In this document: piece by piece, positions 1 to 7,057 of the stretch
How positions within the stretch are numbered: the stretch's first letter is position 1
Layout: each line of letters opens with the position of its first letter
From: an uncultured Clostridium sp.
GTDB lineage: Bacteria; Bacillota; Clostridia; Lachnospirales; Lachnospiraceae
Direction of reading: 5' to 3'
Length of the DNA: 12,783 bases
NCBI GenBank assembly: GCA_900553925.1
Contig: USFH01000053.1
Location: 1 to 12,783 of the forward strand
Made by a program: the position numbers and the translations under genes
The notes under the pieces: model-generated
Database searches by the model: none
What the model was told of the DNA's origin: nothing
What the model saw: the letters and a program-made list of their open reading frames with translations, nothing else

Positions 1-2
1 TG

Positions 3-683
3 AACGATAGTATGGGCGCTGGGCTGAAGGTAGATGGCAAGGTGGGCTCTAAGACTTACGCTGCCATTCAAAATGCCGTCAATGCAGGCTTGTTGAACGA
101 GTCTTACCTAAAGGCATTTCCGCGCAAATACCATACTGGTGGCGTAGTTGGTCAAGACTTTAACTCTGAGACCGCTTTTAAGGAGCTGGTCAAAAAGAAG
201 CCTGATGAGGTTGATGCACGTCTACGCAAGGGCGAAGTGGTGCTTACCGAAGATCAGGCAATTAAGGCTGCGAAGCGGTTGGCGTTCTCATCTTCTGATG
301 CCGAGCGTTTGTTCACTATAATGAGTCAAGGCATAGGTGGGTTGTTTGGTGGCGACGGCGCTTTGAAGCAGGCAACGAAGCTGGCGCGTGCGATGATTAC
401 CCGGTATGGTATGAGCGATGAGTTCGATATGGTAGCGATGGAGACCGTGGAGAACCAGTATCTGGGCGGTGATACTTCGCTTTGCTGTTCGGCAGATACG
501 CAGAAGGAGATTGACCGCAAGGTGGTTGAACTTGTGCGCTCACAGCATGAGAAGGCGAAGAAGCTGCTTGTCGATAACAAGCGGCTGTTGGATATTCTGG
601 CGATGCATCTCTATGAGAAGGAGACAATTACTGGGGATGAATTCATGGAGATCCTAAATAAGGAAGGGGGAGCTGCCCTATGA
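3..683 (+). CDS. Chimeric ORF: phage tail/peptidoglycan-binding-like fragment fused in frame to the FtsH C-terminus (5' partial)
   Basis: The frame is open to the left edge (no stop after base 3), so the true start lies outside the window; the ATG at 12 is probably internal. Numbering from that ATG, residues 1-20 carry a peptidoglycan-binding-1-like motif (GLKVDGKVGSKTYAAI). Residues 40-82 (YHTGGVVG, then ARLRKGEVVLTEDQA) resemble the C-terminal part of phage tape-measure or tail lysin proteins. From about residue 119 (KQATKLARAM) to 217 (FMEILNK) the sequence is typical of the C-terminal M41 peptidase region of clostridial FtsH: TRYGMS, NQYLGGDTS, EIDRKV, HEKAKKLL and YEKETITGDEFM. The AAA+ ATPase and HEXXH zinc site of FtsH are absent here, so this product should not be an active FtsH. 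The junction lies near 355-370. Codon choice also changes, with TCT/ACT/CAA common before it. I cannot tell a true recombination product from an assembly join. Family recognition of the FtsH part is strong; that of the phage part is moderate. Confidence 0.72.
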   Translation, partial: NDSMGAGLKVDGKVGSKTYAAIQNAVNAGLLNESYLKAFPRKYHTGGVVGQDFNSETAFKELVKKKPDEVDARLRKGEVVLTEDQAIKAAKRLAFSSSDAERLFTIMSQGIGGLFGGDGALKQATKLARAMITRYGMSDEFDMVAMETVENQYLGGDTSLCCSADTQKEIDRKVVELVRSQHEKAKKLLVDNKRLLDILAMHLYEKETITGDEFMEILNKEGGAAL

Positions 684-1222
684 AAAGACATACAGGGTAT
701 GGATGGCTGGAGCTGATCGAGGGTATTCTTCTTATAATCCTTGGTGCTTTGTCGATTACATCACCGGGTGGGATTCTGCGCTGGATCACGATCTTCTATG
801 GTGTGATGGCAATCGTGACCGGAATTACCGATATTATCTTCTACGCCAAGACGGAACGTTATATTGGGTTTGCACCATGCGTGGCTCTGGCTGCCGGGGT
901 GATCAGCGTGATCACCGGTTTGGCGCTGATGGCATATCCGCACATAGGCGAATTGGTTGTAACATTGCTGCTTCCGCTATGGTTTATTGCACATAGTGTA
1001 TCGAAGCTGTGTCATCTTGGATTTATCCGGAGTTTATACAGAGGAAGGTATTTCTATGTCACACTGTTCATCAATGTAATCGGTCTGATAGTAGGTGTGT
1101 TGATGATATTCTGGCCGCAGATTGCTTTGTTCTCAGTCGGATTTTTGATAGGTACATACCTGATTATATTAGGAATAGATAGTGTAATATCGGCTTGCAG
1201 TAAACTTGGAAGGAATTGGTAA
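680..1222 (+). CDS. DUF308/HdeD-family membrane protein
   Basis: A 180-residue, very hydrophobic protein with about six membrane segments, near residues 9-30, 34-56, 62-83, 88-107, 126-147 and 150-172. They are arranged as repeated pairs, and the phrase EGILLIILGALSITSPGGIL fits the DUF308 short repeat found in HdeD-like proteins. The length matches that family (about 180-200). No catalytic motif is visible and the biochemical role is unknown; E. coli HdeD is linked to acid resistance, but that cannot be carried over here. The ATG overlaps the preceding stop as ATGA, with a good Shine-Dalgarno (AGGAAGGGGGA) 8-10 bases upstream. It therefore looks translationally coupled to the ftsH-like frame, which suggests the natural arrangement is ftsH followed by this gene. 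An AT-rich gap with a new promoter separates it from the metal operon downstream. Confidence 0.8.
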   Translation: MKRHTGYGWLELIEGILLIILGALSITSPGGILRWITIFYGVMAIVTGITDIIFYAKTERYIGFAPCVALAAGVISVITGLALMAYPHIGELVVTLLLPLWFIAHSVSKLCHLGFIRSLYRGRYFYVTLFINVIGLIVGVLMIFWPQIALFSVGFLIGTYLIILGIDSVISACSKLGRNW

Positions 1223-1229
1223 AAAAATA

Positions 1230-1258
1230 TTTATTTTTTAGAAAATTTGTGATAATAT
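1230..1258 (+). promoter_or_regulatory. Candidate SigA promoter of the metal-ATPase operon
   Basis: In an AT-rich gap after the DUF308 gene there is a -10-like element: TAATAT at 1253-1258, or GATAAT at 1251-1256 preceded by TGT as a possible extended -10. A weak -35 (TTTATT, 1230-1235) lies 17 bp upstream of TAATAT. Transcription would start near 1263-1266, inside the DtxR-like box. The -35 is poor, so confidence is moderate. Confidence 0.45.
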
Positions 1259-1264
1259 ACGTAG

Positions 1265-1283
1265 TTAGATTAGACTAACAGGA
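1265..1283 (+). promoter_or_regulatory. DtxR/IdeR-like operator candidate
   Basis: The sequence TTAGATTAGACTAACAGGA matches the classical DtxR/IdeR box TTAGGTTAGSCTAACCTAA at about 14 of 19 positions by eye. Most matches fall in the left half and centre. It contains the inverted repeat GTTAG-6 bp-CTAAC (1264-1279). It sits just downstream of the -10 element and immediately before the AGGAGG ribosome site, a position suited to repression. The downstream genes encode a metal-type P1B ATPase, consistent with control by a metal-dependent repressor. No binding data; inferred from sequence only. Confidence 0.45.
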
Positions 1284-1293
1284 GGTAAATATT

Positions 1294-1608
1294 ATGTCAA
1301 ATTTTTTTAAGAAGATCGATGGTAAGAAAACAGGGATTTTTGCAGCAGGTGTATTGTTCGGAACAGCTGGAATCAAGCTTCTGACAAGCCGTGATGCAAA
1401 GAAGGTTTACTCACATGGTACAGCCGCAGTCCTTCGTGCAAAGGATTGTGTCATGAAAACTGTGACAAATGTACAGGAGAATGCAAGCGACATCTATGCT
1501 GAGGCAAAGCAGATCAACGCAGACCGCGAGATCGAGGCTGAGGCACAGGTAGTTGAGGATGAGGCAGAAGCAGAAGAGCAGGCGGAAGAAAATGAAATTT
1601 GTGATTAA
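1294..1608 (+). CDS. Small membrane-anchored acidic protein (DUF6110-like) paired with a P1B ATPase
   Basis: A 104-residue protein. Residues 1-12 are basic (MSNFFKKIDGKK). Residues 13-31 form a single glycine/alanine-rich hydrophobic segment (GIFAAGVLFGTAGIKLL). The motif SRDAKKVYSHGTAAVLRAKD follows, then a probable helical region (residues 40-75) and a strongly acidic Glu/Ala-rich tail (residues 76-104). The central motif fits what I recall of DUF6110, a small clostridial family seen beside heavy-metal ATPases. No function is established. The AGGAGG at 1280-1285 lies 8 bases before the ATG and is very strong. The gene end overlaps the ATPase start by 17 bases, so the two are translationally coupled. 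The acidic tail could bind cations or act as a partner or chaperone of the pump; that is inference. Confidence 0.72.
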   Translation: MSNFFKKIDGKKTGIFAAGVLFGTAGIKLLTSRDAKKVYSHGTAAVLRAKDCVMKTVTNVQENASDIYAEAKQINADREIEAEAQVVEDEAEAEEQAEENEICD

Positions 1609-3667
1609 ACATGAGATACGGGGCAGAATTCGTTTTCATGTTGCACAGAAGAATATGTCGTACCGGGAAGCCGATATCCTTCAGTATTATCTTGACAGCA
1701 TGAAACATGTCAGTTCTGCGAAGGTGAATCATTCGACCTGTGATGCGGTTGTCTGTTATGAGGGAAGCCGGGAAGCGATGATAACAGCGCTCCGACGGTT
1801 TCATTATGAGACGGCAGATGTGCCGGAATCCTATCTTGCTAATTCCGGCAGACAGGTGAATGAAGAGTACAAAGAAAAACTGATAGATAAGGTTTTGCTG
1901 CGGTGTATCAACCGGGCGTTGCTGCCGGTGCCGATTGCGAACACCCTGACAGCCATCCGTTCGGTGAAATACATCACGAACGGATTGAAAACATTAGCAA
2001 AACGTAAGATCGAAGTTCCGGTTCTGGATGGCACGGCAATCGGTGTATCCGTATTCCGTGGAGATTTTCAGACGGCAGGTTCCATCATGTTCCTGCTTGG
2101 AATCGGTGAGATCTTAGAGGAGTGGACACACAAGAAATCCGTCGGGGATCTTGCGCGGAGCATGTCCTTGAACATCGGAAAAGTCTGGTTGAAGAAGGAC
2201 GGACAGGAAGTGCAGGTATCTGCAGAGTCTATCCGTGTAAACGATGAGATCGTGATCCATGTCGGAAATGTGATCCCATTTGACGGAACGGTTGTCAATG
2301 GCGATGCGATGGTGAATCAGGCATCGATGACAGGCGAACCTTTGCCGGTACATAAGCAGGCAGATTCGTATGTCTATGCAGGAACCGTGCTGGAAGAAGG
2401 CGAGCTTTGCATCCGTGTATGTCAGGTCGGAGGTTCGAGCCGGTATGAGAAGGTTGTCACGATGATCGAGGAATCCGAGAAACTCAAATCCTCTCTGGAG
2501 AGTAAGGCATCCCATCTGGCCGACAAGCTTGTACCGTATACATTACTTGGCACAGCTGCAACCTATCTTTTTACGCGGAATGTGACGAAAGCATTGTCTA
2601 TATTGATGGTTGATTTCTCCTGTGCGTTGAAGCTGGCAATGCCGATTTCCGTATTGTCTGCGATCCGGCAGGCGAGCAAGTCAAGCATTACGGTAAAGGG
2701 CGGTAAGTTCTTAGAGGCGATGGCGGAAGCGGATACGATCGTATTTGATAAGACCGGAACGCTGACGAAGGCAGCACCGCGCGTAGTAGATGTTGTATCC
2801 TTCTGCGATGAAAATAGCGATGAACTGTTGCGGGTTGCCGCATGTCTCGAGGAACATTTCCCACATTCGATGGCACGTGCAGTTGTTGATGCGGCAAGCG
2901 AAAAGAATCTGGTACATGAAGAAGTTCACTCGAAGGTGTCCTATATCGTGGCACACGGAATTTCTACTACGGTAGAAGGAAGAAAGACAATTATCGGCAG
3001 CTATCATTTTGTATTTGAAGATGAGGGCTGCGTGGTTCCGGAAGGCATGCAGGAGAAGTTTGATGCATTGCCGGAGGAATATTCGCATTTGTATATGGCA
3101 GTCGAAGGACGGCTGGCTGCCGTGATTTGTATCGAAGATCCGATCCGCGATGAGGCGGCCGATGTGATCCGGACATTGAAGGAACTTGGATTTGCGAAGA
3201 TTGTTATGATGACCGGAGACAGCGAGCGTACAGCTTGTGCGATCGCGCGGAAGGTTGGTGTGGATGAGTATTATTCCGAGGTGCTTCCGGAGGATAAGGC
3301 AAGCTACGTGGAGCGTGCGAAGGCAGAAGGTCACAAGGTTATCATGATCGGAGACGGCATCAATGATTCACCGGCACTTTCGGCAGCGGATATCGGTATT
3401 GCAATCAGCGATGGCGCAGAGATTGCACGCGAGATCGCGGATATAACCGTTGGTGCAGATAACTTGAATGAACTGGTTACATTGCGGAAAATCAGTACCG
3501 CACTGACAAGAAGAATCCGCCGGAATTACAGAACGATCGTCGGATTTAATACCGGGCTGATCGTGCTTGGTGTGGCAGGTGTGATCCAGCCGACAACCTC
3601 AGCGTTGATGCACAACACATCGACACTGGCAATTGGGTTGCATTCGATGAAGGATCTTGTATTATAA
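1592..3667 (+). CDS. P1B-type heavy-metal-translocating ATPase with SCA membrane motif
   Basis: A 691-residue membrane pump expected to use ATP to move a metal ion across the cytoplasmic membrane. Residues 1-60 resemble an HMA-like ferredoxin fold (KHEIRGRIRFHV) but lack the CxxC metal site. All catalytic P-type motifs are present: TGEP actuator loop (247-250), phosphorylated Asp386 in DKTGT, a P1B-like His-Pro region HFPHS (422-426), MTGD (540-543) and GDGIND (587-592). In the membrane helix where most P1B pumps have CPC or SPC, this one reads DFSCALKL with Ser343-Cys344-Ala345, so the ion cannot be called from the usual classes. The C-terminal helices carry MHNTSTLAI. I chose the ATG at 1592 over 1553: it follows GGCGGAAG and gives the HMA-like start, whereas the earlier ATG adds an arginine/lysine-rich stretch inside the preceding gene. 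The DtxR-like box upstream makes iron or manganese export plausible, but this is inference. Confidence 0.88.
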   Translation: MKFVIKHEIRGRIRFHVAQKNMSYREADILQYYLDSMKHVSSAKVNHSTCDAVVCYEGSREAMITALRRFHYETADVPESYLANSGRQVNEEYKEKLIDKVLLRCINRALLPVPIANTLTAIRSVKYITNGLKTLAKRKIEVPVLDGTAIGVSVFRGDFQTAGSIMFLLGIGEILEEWTHKKSVGDLARSMSLNIGKVWLKKDGQEVQVSAESIRVNDEIVIHVGNVIPFDGTVVNGDAMVNQASMTGEPLPVHKQADSYVYAGTVLEEGELCIRVCQVGGSSRYEKVVTMIEESEKLKSSLESKASHLADKLVPYTLLGTAATYLFTRNVTKALSILMVDFSCALKLAMPISVLSAIRQASKSSITVKGGKFLEAMAEADTIVFDKTGTLTKAAPRVVDVVSFCDENSDELLRVAACLEEHFPHSMARAVVDAASEKNLVHEEVHSKVSYIVAHGISTTVEGRKTIIGSYHFVFEDEGCVVPEGMQEKFDALPEEYSHLYMAVEGRLAAVICIEDPIRDEAADVIRTLKELGFAKIVMMTGDSERTACAIARKVGVDEYYSEVLPEDKASYVERAKAEGHKVIMIGDGINDSPALSAADIGIAISDGAEIAREIADITVGADNLNELVTLRKISTALTRRIRRNYRTIVGFNTGLIVLGVAGVIQPTTSALMHNTSTLAIGLHSMKDLVL

Positions 3668-3678
3668 GGAGATAACCT

Positions 3679-4155
3679 ATGCGGTTAATGATAAAGCAGC
3701 GCGTATTTGCGTGGACGGATACGTATGATATCTACGATGAATATGGCAATCCAAAATATTTTGTGAAGACGGAATTCTTCAATATCGGTCATCATATGCA
3801 TATCTATGATATGTATGATCAGGAAGTAGGCGTGATCCATCAGGAGATATTTCATCTGCTTCCGGTGTTCGAAGTCGAGATCGGCGGACGGACAATCGGT
3901 CGGATTCAGAGACGATTCTCCCTCTTTACACCGAGATATGATATTGAATATCATGGCTGGCAGGTGCAGGGTGATCTCTTCGGATGGGATTACGACGTGT
4001 ATGATGGTAGTTATTGCATCGCACATATCGGCAAGGAATTGTTCCGCTGGGGCGATACCTATGTGATAGACATTGCGAATCCAGAGGATGAGATCTTAGG
4101 ATTGATGCTCGTACTCGCAATCGACGCCGCAAATTGTAGCAACAATAATGATTAA
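3679..4155 (+). CDS. LURP-one-related (YxjI-like) family protein
   Basis: A 158-residue soluble protein built of short beta-rich units: FAWTDTYDIYDEYGNPKYFV (8-27), then HMHIYD, FEVEIGGRTIGRIQR, YDIEYHGWQVQGD and DYDVYDG. It ends in a hydrophobic helix (GLMLVLAIDAA). This matches the LURP-one-related/Tubby-like beta-barrel fold, whose members such as Bacillus YxjI have no proven biochemical role. The length is usual for bacterial members (about 160). AAGGAG (3666-3671) overlaps the stop of the ATPase gene and sits 7 bases before the ATG, so it is tightly coupled to the pump gene. The first hydrophobic segment is too short for a signal peptide, so a cytoplasmic location is likely. Its link to metal transport is by position only. 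Confidence 0.8.
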   Translation: MRLMIKQRVFAWTDTYDIYDEYGNPKYFVKTEFFNIGHHMHIYDMYDQEVGVIHQEIFHLLPVFEVEIGGRTIGRIQRRFSLFTPRYDIEYHGWQVQGDLFGWDYDVYDGSYCIAHIGKELFRWGDTYVIDIANPEDEILGLMLVLAIDAANCSNNND

Positions 4156-4243
4156 TCAGTGAGAATATAGAATCAGAAAAGGAAACGTTGGGCAGATGAA
4201 CGTGCAGGTGACAGGAATGTAGCTGCATTTCATCGATATCTGC

Positions 4244-4272
4244 TTGACGCTTCTTTTTTTATCTTCTATAAT
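4244..4272 (+). promoter_or_regulatory. SigA-type promoter of the TetR-ABC operon
   Basis: TTGACG (4244-4249) and a perfect TATAAT (4267-4272) are separated by 17 bp, nearly ideal for the housekeeping sigma factor. The spacer carries a T tract. Transcription should begin near 4279, just before the palindromic operator and about 43 bases before the TetR start codon. Confidence 0.85.
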
Positions 4273-4286
4273 ATAACAAAAGTTAC

Positions 4287-4300
4287 ATAACGAGCGTTAT
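4287..4300 (+). promoter_or_regulatory. Palindromic operator, likely for the adjacent TetR repressor
   Basis: ATAACGAGCGTTAT is a perfect 6-bp inverted repeat (ATAACG/CGTTAT) with a 2-bp centre. It lies directly downstream of the -10 element and before the TetR-family gene. This is the usual geometry for a self-repressing TetR regulator, and the half-site resembles known TetR-family sites. The flanks (TTA on the left, AAA on the right) extend it only loosely. Confidence 0.75.
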
Positions 4301-4321
4301 AAAATAAATATGGAGGAGCTT

Positions 4322-4900
4322 ATGCCAAGGGCAACAAAATTTTTGAAGGAAGATATTATTGAGGCAGCGTGTGCGGTTGTGAAGAAAGAAGGCTTGTCTG
4401 CAATCAATGCCCGCCGGGTGGCGAAAGAGCTTGGTTGTTCGGTACAGCCGATTTTCTATCAATTTGAAAATATGGAAGACTTAAAGCAGGCGACGATCTT
4501 ACACATCCGGAAGATATACCAGTCGTATATGATTGCAGGTTCCAAGGAAGAAAAAGCGTATCGCGGCATGGGACTTGCGTATATCCGGTTCGCGAAGGAT
4601 TACCCGGATTTCTTCAAGATATTATTTATGGGAGATTCGAAGATTTCTCCGACGGAATTTATCGAGAAAGACAATATGGGGAATCAGATTTTAGAGAAAG
4701 GTGCAGAGTTCACCGGTTATGACAGGACGGAACAGGAGGAATTTCACCTGAAGGTGTGGATCTTCACACACGGAATCGCCAGCATGGTTGCAACGGGAAC
4801 GGTTGCATTTACGGATGTACAGATTGAAGAACTGCTGACGGACACCGTAAGACAAATGAAAATCGGAAGCATGTATGACAAGAAGCCGACGGAAAGTTGA
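4322..4900 (+). CDS. TetR/AcrR-family transcriptional regulator
   Basis: A 192-residue regulator. Residues 8-55 form the TetR DNA-binding domain: FLKEDIIEAACAVV, then the helix-turn-helix INARRVAKELGCSVQPIFYQF (about 28-48), then ENMEDLKQA. Residues 60-190 are a helical ligand-binding/dimer domain including YIRFAKDYPDFFKILFM. The inducer is unknown. I start at the ATG at 4322, not 4310: GGAGG (4312-4316) is the ribosome site for 4322, and the product then begins MPRATKF, typical of the family. The palindrome just upstream suggests autoregulation. The gene is followed at 52 bases by the ABC ATPase with no terminator visible, so the regulator and exporter appear to form one operon. Confidence 0.9.
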   Translation: MPRATKFLKEDIIEAACAVVKKEGLSAINARRVAKELGCSVQPIFYQFENMEDLKQATILHIRKIYQSYMIAGSKEEKAYRGMGLAYIRFAKDYPDFFKILFMGDSKISPTEFIEKDNMGNQILEKGAEFTGYDRTEQEEFHLKVWIFTHGIASMVATGTVAFTDVQIEELLTDTVRQMKIGSMYDKKPTES

Positions 4901-4952
4901 ATGAATGCAACAGCTAGGTGAATGAAAATGAAAAGGAGCGTGAAAGATAAAA

Positions 4953-5891
4953 ATGAACGCAGTCGTAGAAGTAAAGAATCTGACAAAGGAATATAAACAG
5001 AAAAAGGCAGTCGATGATCTGTCGTTTGAGATCCGGCAGGGAGAAATCCTCGGTCTGCTTGGCCCAAACGGAAGCGGAAAATCGACCACGATTAATTGTA
5101 TCTTATCACTGCTCAAATACAGCGCGGGAAGTATAAAGATTTTCGGTGAAGAAATGACACCGGACGCCTATAAAATCAAGCGGGATATCGGAGTTATCTT
5201 CCAGGAGGTAGCGGTGTTTGAGGAGCTTACGGTGTATGAGAATATTGACTATTTCTGTGGATTGTATGTGAAGGATAAGCAGGAGAGAAAAAAGGATATC
5301 GAGGATGCAATCGCATTAGTCGGACTGGATGAATTCCGCAAATATTATCCGAAGCAGTTGTCGGGCGGATTGCTCCGGAGATTGAATATCGCGTGTGGTA
5401 TCGCGCACAAGCCGAAGCTGATCTTCTTAGATGAGCCGACGGTTGCAGTCGATCCACAGAGCCGGAATAACATTTTGGATGGTATCAGGAAGCTGCGGGA
5501 TGATGGCGCGACAATCTGTTACACGACACATTATATGGAAGAAGTCGAGATTCTGTGTGACCGGATCATCATATTGGATAGGGGAAAAATTATTGCGCAG
5601 GGAACGTCCGACGAGTTAAAGGCACTGGCGAAGATCGAGGAGAAGGTTACGATTGAGACGAAGCATTTCAAAGCGGAATTCTTAGAGAAGCTGCAGGCGG
5701 CACCGAATGTTGACAAGGCAGAATATGCCGGTCATCAGCTTGTAATCACCTATAAGAGCGGCAAAAATAACGTGGCGAAGCTGATCGAGGAACTGAGTGC
5801 GGCGGGAATCACCTGCAACAAGATCTTCTCCGAGCGTCCGACGCTCAACGATGTGTTCCTGGAGCTGACCGGAAAGGAGCTTAGAGACTGA
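4953..5891 (+). CDS. ABC-2 type exporter ATP-binding protein
   Basis: A 312-residue ATPase expected to energise the two membrane proteins encoded downstream. Visible motifs: Walker A GPNGSGKST (37-45), Q-loop VIFQEVAVF (about 88-96), signature LSGG (136-139, followed by LLRRL), Walker B LIFLDEPT with Asp160-Glu161, and the H-loop His193 in YTTHYMEE. Residues ~215-312 form the extra C-terminal domain (DUF4162-like) seen in DrrA/NatA-type ATPases of drug or antibiotic exporters, ending RPTLNDVFLELTGKELRD. The Shine-Dalgarno AAGGAG (4933-4938) lies 14 bases before the ATG, longer than usual, but no closer in-frame start exists and the N-terminus fits the family. Its stop overlaps the next start (TGATG). 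The substrate cannot be read from the sequence. Confidence 0.93.
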   Translation: MNAVVEVKNLTKEYKQKKAVDDLSFEIRQGEILGLLGPNGSGKSTTINCILSLLKYSAGSIKIFGEEMTPDAYKIKRDIGVIFQEVAVFEELTVYENIDYFCGLYVKDKQERKKDIEDAIALVGLDEFRKYYPKQLSGGLLRRLNIACGIAHKPKLIFLDEPTVAVDPQSRNNILDGIRKLRDDGATICYTTHYMEEVEILCDRIIILDRGKIIAQGTSDELKALAKIEEKVTIETKHFKAEFLEKLQAAPNVDKAEYAGHQLVITYKSGKNNVAKLIEELSAAGITCNKIFSERPTLNDVFLELTGKELRD

Positions 5892-7057
5892 TGTTTGGAC
5901 ATAACTTTAAGTATACATTCAAAGTCCTGATGCGGAGCCGGATGCTTTTGTTCTGGACATTTGTGTTTCCGCTCGTGCTTGGCACGATGTTCAAGCTGGC
6001 ATTCTCCAATATCGAGAACAGCGAGAAGCTGAACGTGATCCCGATTGCGATTGTCGATAACGAGGATTTTCAGGGAAACGAAGCATTCCGCCGGACATTT
6101 GAGACTTTGAGCGATGAATCAAGCGATGAGCAGATGTTTGACACGGTGTATGTGTCGAAGGATGAAGCAGATACGCTGCTTTCAGACGGGGATGTCGACG
6201 GTGTGCTGTATATGAATGGCGCGGAGCCGGAGATCTGGATTCATGAAAATGGTATCAACCAGACAGTGCTTCAATATGTGGTAGACGAGATCGTACATAC
6301 CTCTGCAATCATGGAAAAACGTGTACAAAATGAGATTGAGCAGGGTGCGATGCCGGATATCGAGGCACTCTACAAAAATGTAATGGAGCAGGTCGCAGGC
6401 AGAGAGTCGAACCTGATCGATGCATCCCGCAAGAACCTAAGCTATACGATGATTGAGTATTACACATTGATTGCGATGGCGTGTCTGTATGGCGGTATCC
6501 TCGGAATGACGGCGCTGAGCCGGAATCTTCCGAACATGGGGAATCTCGGAAAGCGTACAGCCATCGTTCCAATCAGCAAGGCAAAGACGATGTTTTCCTC
6601 GCTGCTTGCTGCATATTGCACGCAGTTGATCGGGCTTGCGATTCTGTTTGTGTATACAATCTTCGTGATGAAAGTCGATTACGGGGAGAATCTGCCATAT
6701 GTGATCCTGCTGGCACTTGCGGGTAGTCTGGCGGGGCTGACGCTTGCGATTATGGTGACGACGGTTGTCAAGACCGGCGAGAATGGAAAACTTGGAATCC
6801 TGATCGGCATCACGATGGCGTGCTGTTTCCTGTCTGGCATGATGGGAATTACCATGAAATATAGCATCGAGAAACATGTGCCGTTCTTAGATAAGATCAA
6901 CCCGGCGGCGATGATCACGGATGGATATTATGCACTGTATTATTATGGTGTGGACAAGCGTTTCTGGATGGATGTAGCAAGTCTTGGAATCTTCTCTGCC
7001 TTCATGCTGCTTGTGTCCGCACAGGGATTAAGGAGGCAGAAGTATGACAGTATTTAA
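5891..7057 (+). CDS. ABC-2 type exporter permease 1
   Basis: A 388-residue membrane protein with the ABC-2 layout of the ABC2_membrane_3 type. One N-terminal membrane helix (about 17-37, LLFWTFVFPLVLGTMFKLAF) is followed by a large extracytoplasmic domain (about 40-185). Five helices follow near residues 187-207, 228-256, 264-288, 297-317 and 362-382. It lacks an ATPase domain and must work with the ABC protein encoded immediately before it. Start and stop overlap by one base with that gene, and its 3' end overlaps the second permease gene by 14 bases. Together with that permease it probably forms a heterodimeric channel for a drug, peptide or lipid-like substrate. Confidence 0.9.
   Translation: MFGHNFKYTFKVLMRSRMLLFWTFVFPLVLGTMFKLAFSNIENSEKLNVIPIAIVDNEDFQGNEAFRRTFETLSDESSDEQMFDTVYVSKDEADTLLSDGDVDGVLYMNGAEPEIWIHENGINQTVLQYVVDEIVHTSAIMEKRVQNEIEQGAMPDIEALYKNVMEQVAGRESNLIDASRKNLSYTMIEYYTLIAMACLYGGILGMTALSRNLPNMGNLGKRTAIVPISKAKTMFSSLLAAYCTQLIGLAILFVYTIFVMKVDYGENLPYVILLALAGSLAGLTLAIMVTTVVKTGENGKLGILIGITMACCFLSGMMGITMKYSIEKHVPFLDKINPAAMITDGYYALYYYGVDKRFWMDVASLGIFSAFMLLVSAQGLRRQKYDSI

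Noticed and set aside
1553..1591. Longer start of the P-type ATPase
   Set aside because: It adds an Arg/Lys/Gln stretch read in another frame of the acidic-tail codons of the preceding gene. The ATG at 1592 has a better ribosome site and the HMA-like start.
2711..3334. 207-codon reverse-strand open frame across the ATPase gene
   Set aside because: Shadow of a strongly coding gene on the + strand, with no ribosome site and no recognisable motif.
4156..4262. Terminator between the LURP-one gene and the TetR promoter
   Set aside because: GCAGAT/ATCTGC and a 5-bp AATGT/GCATT stem exist, but the loop is long or the stem weak, and the T run belongs to the promoter spacer. Not convincing.
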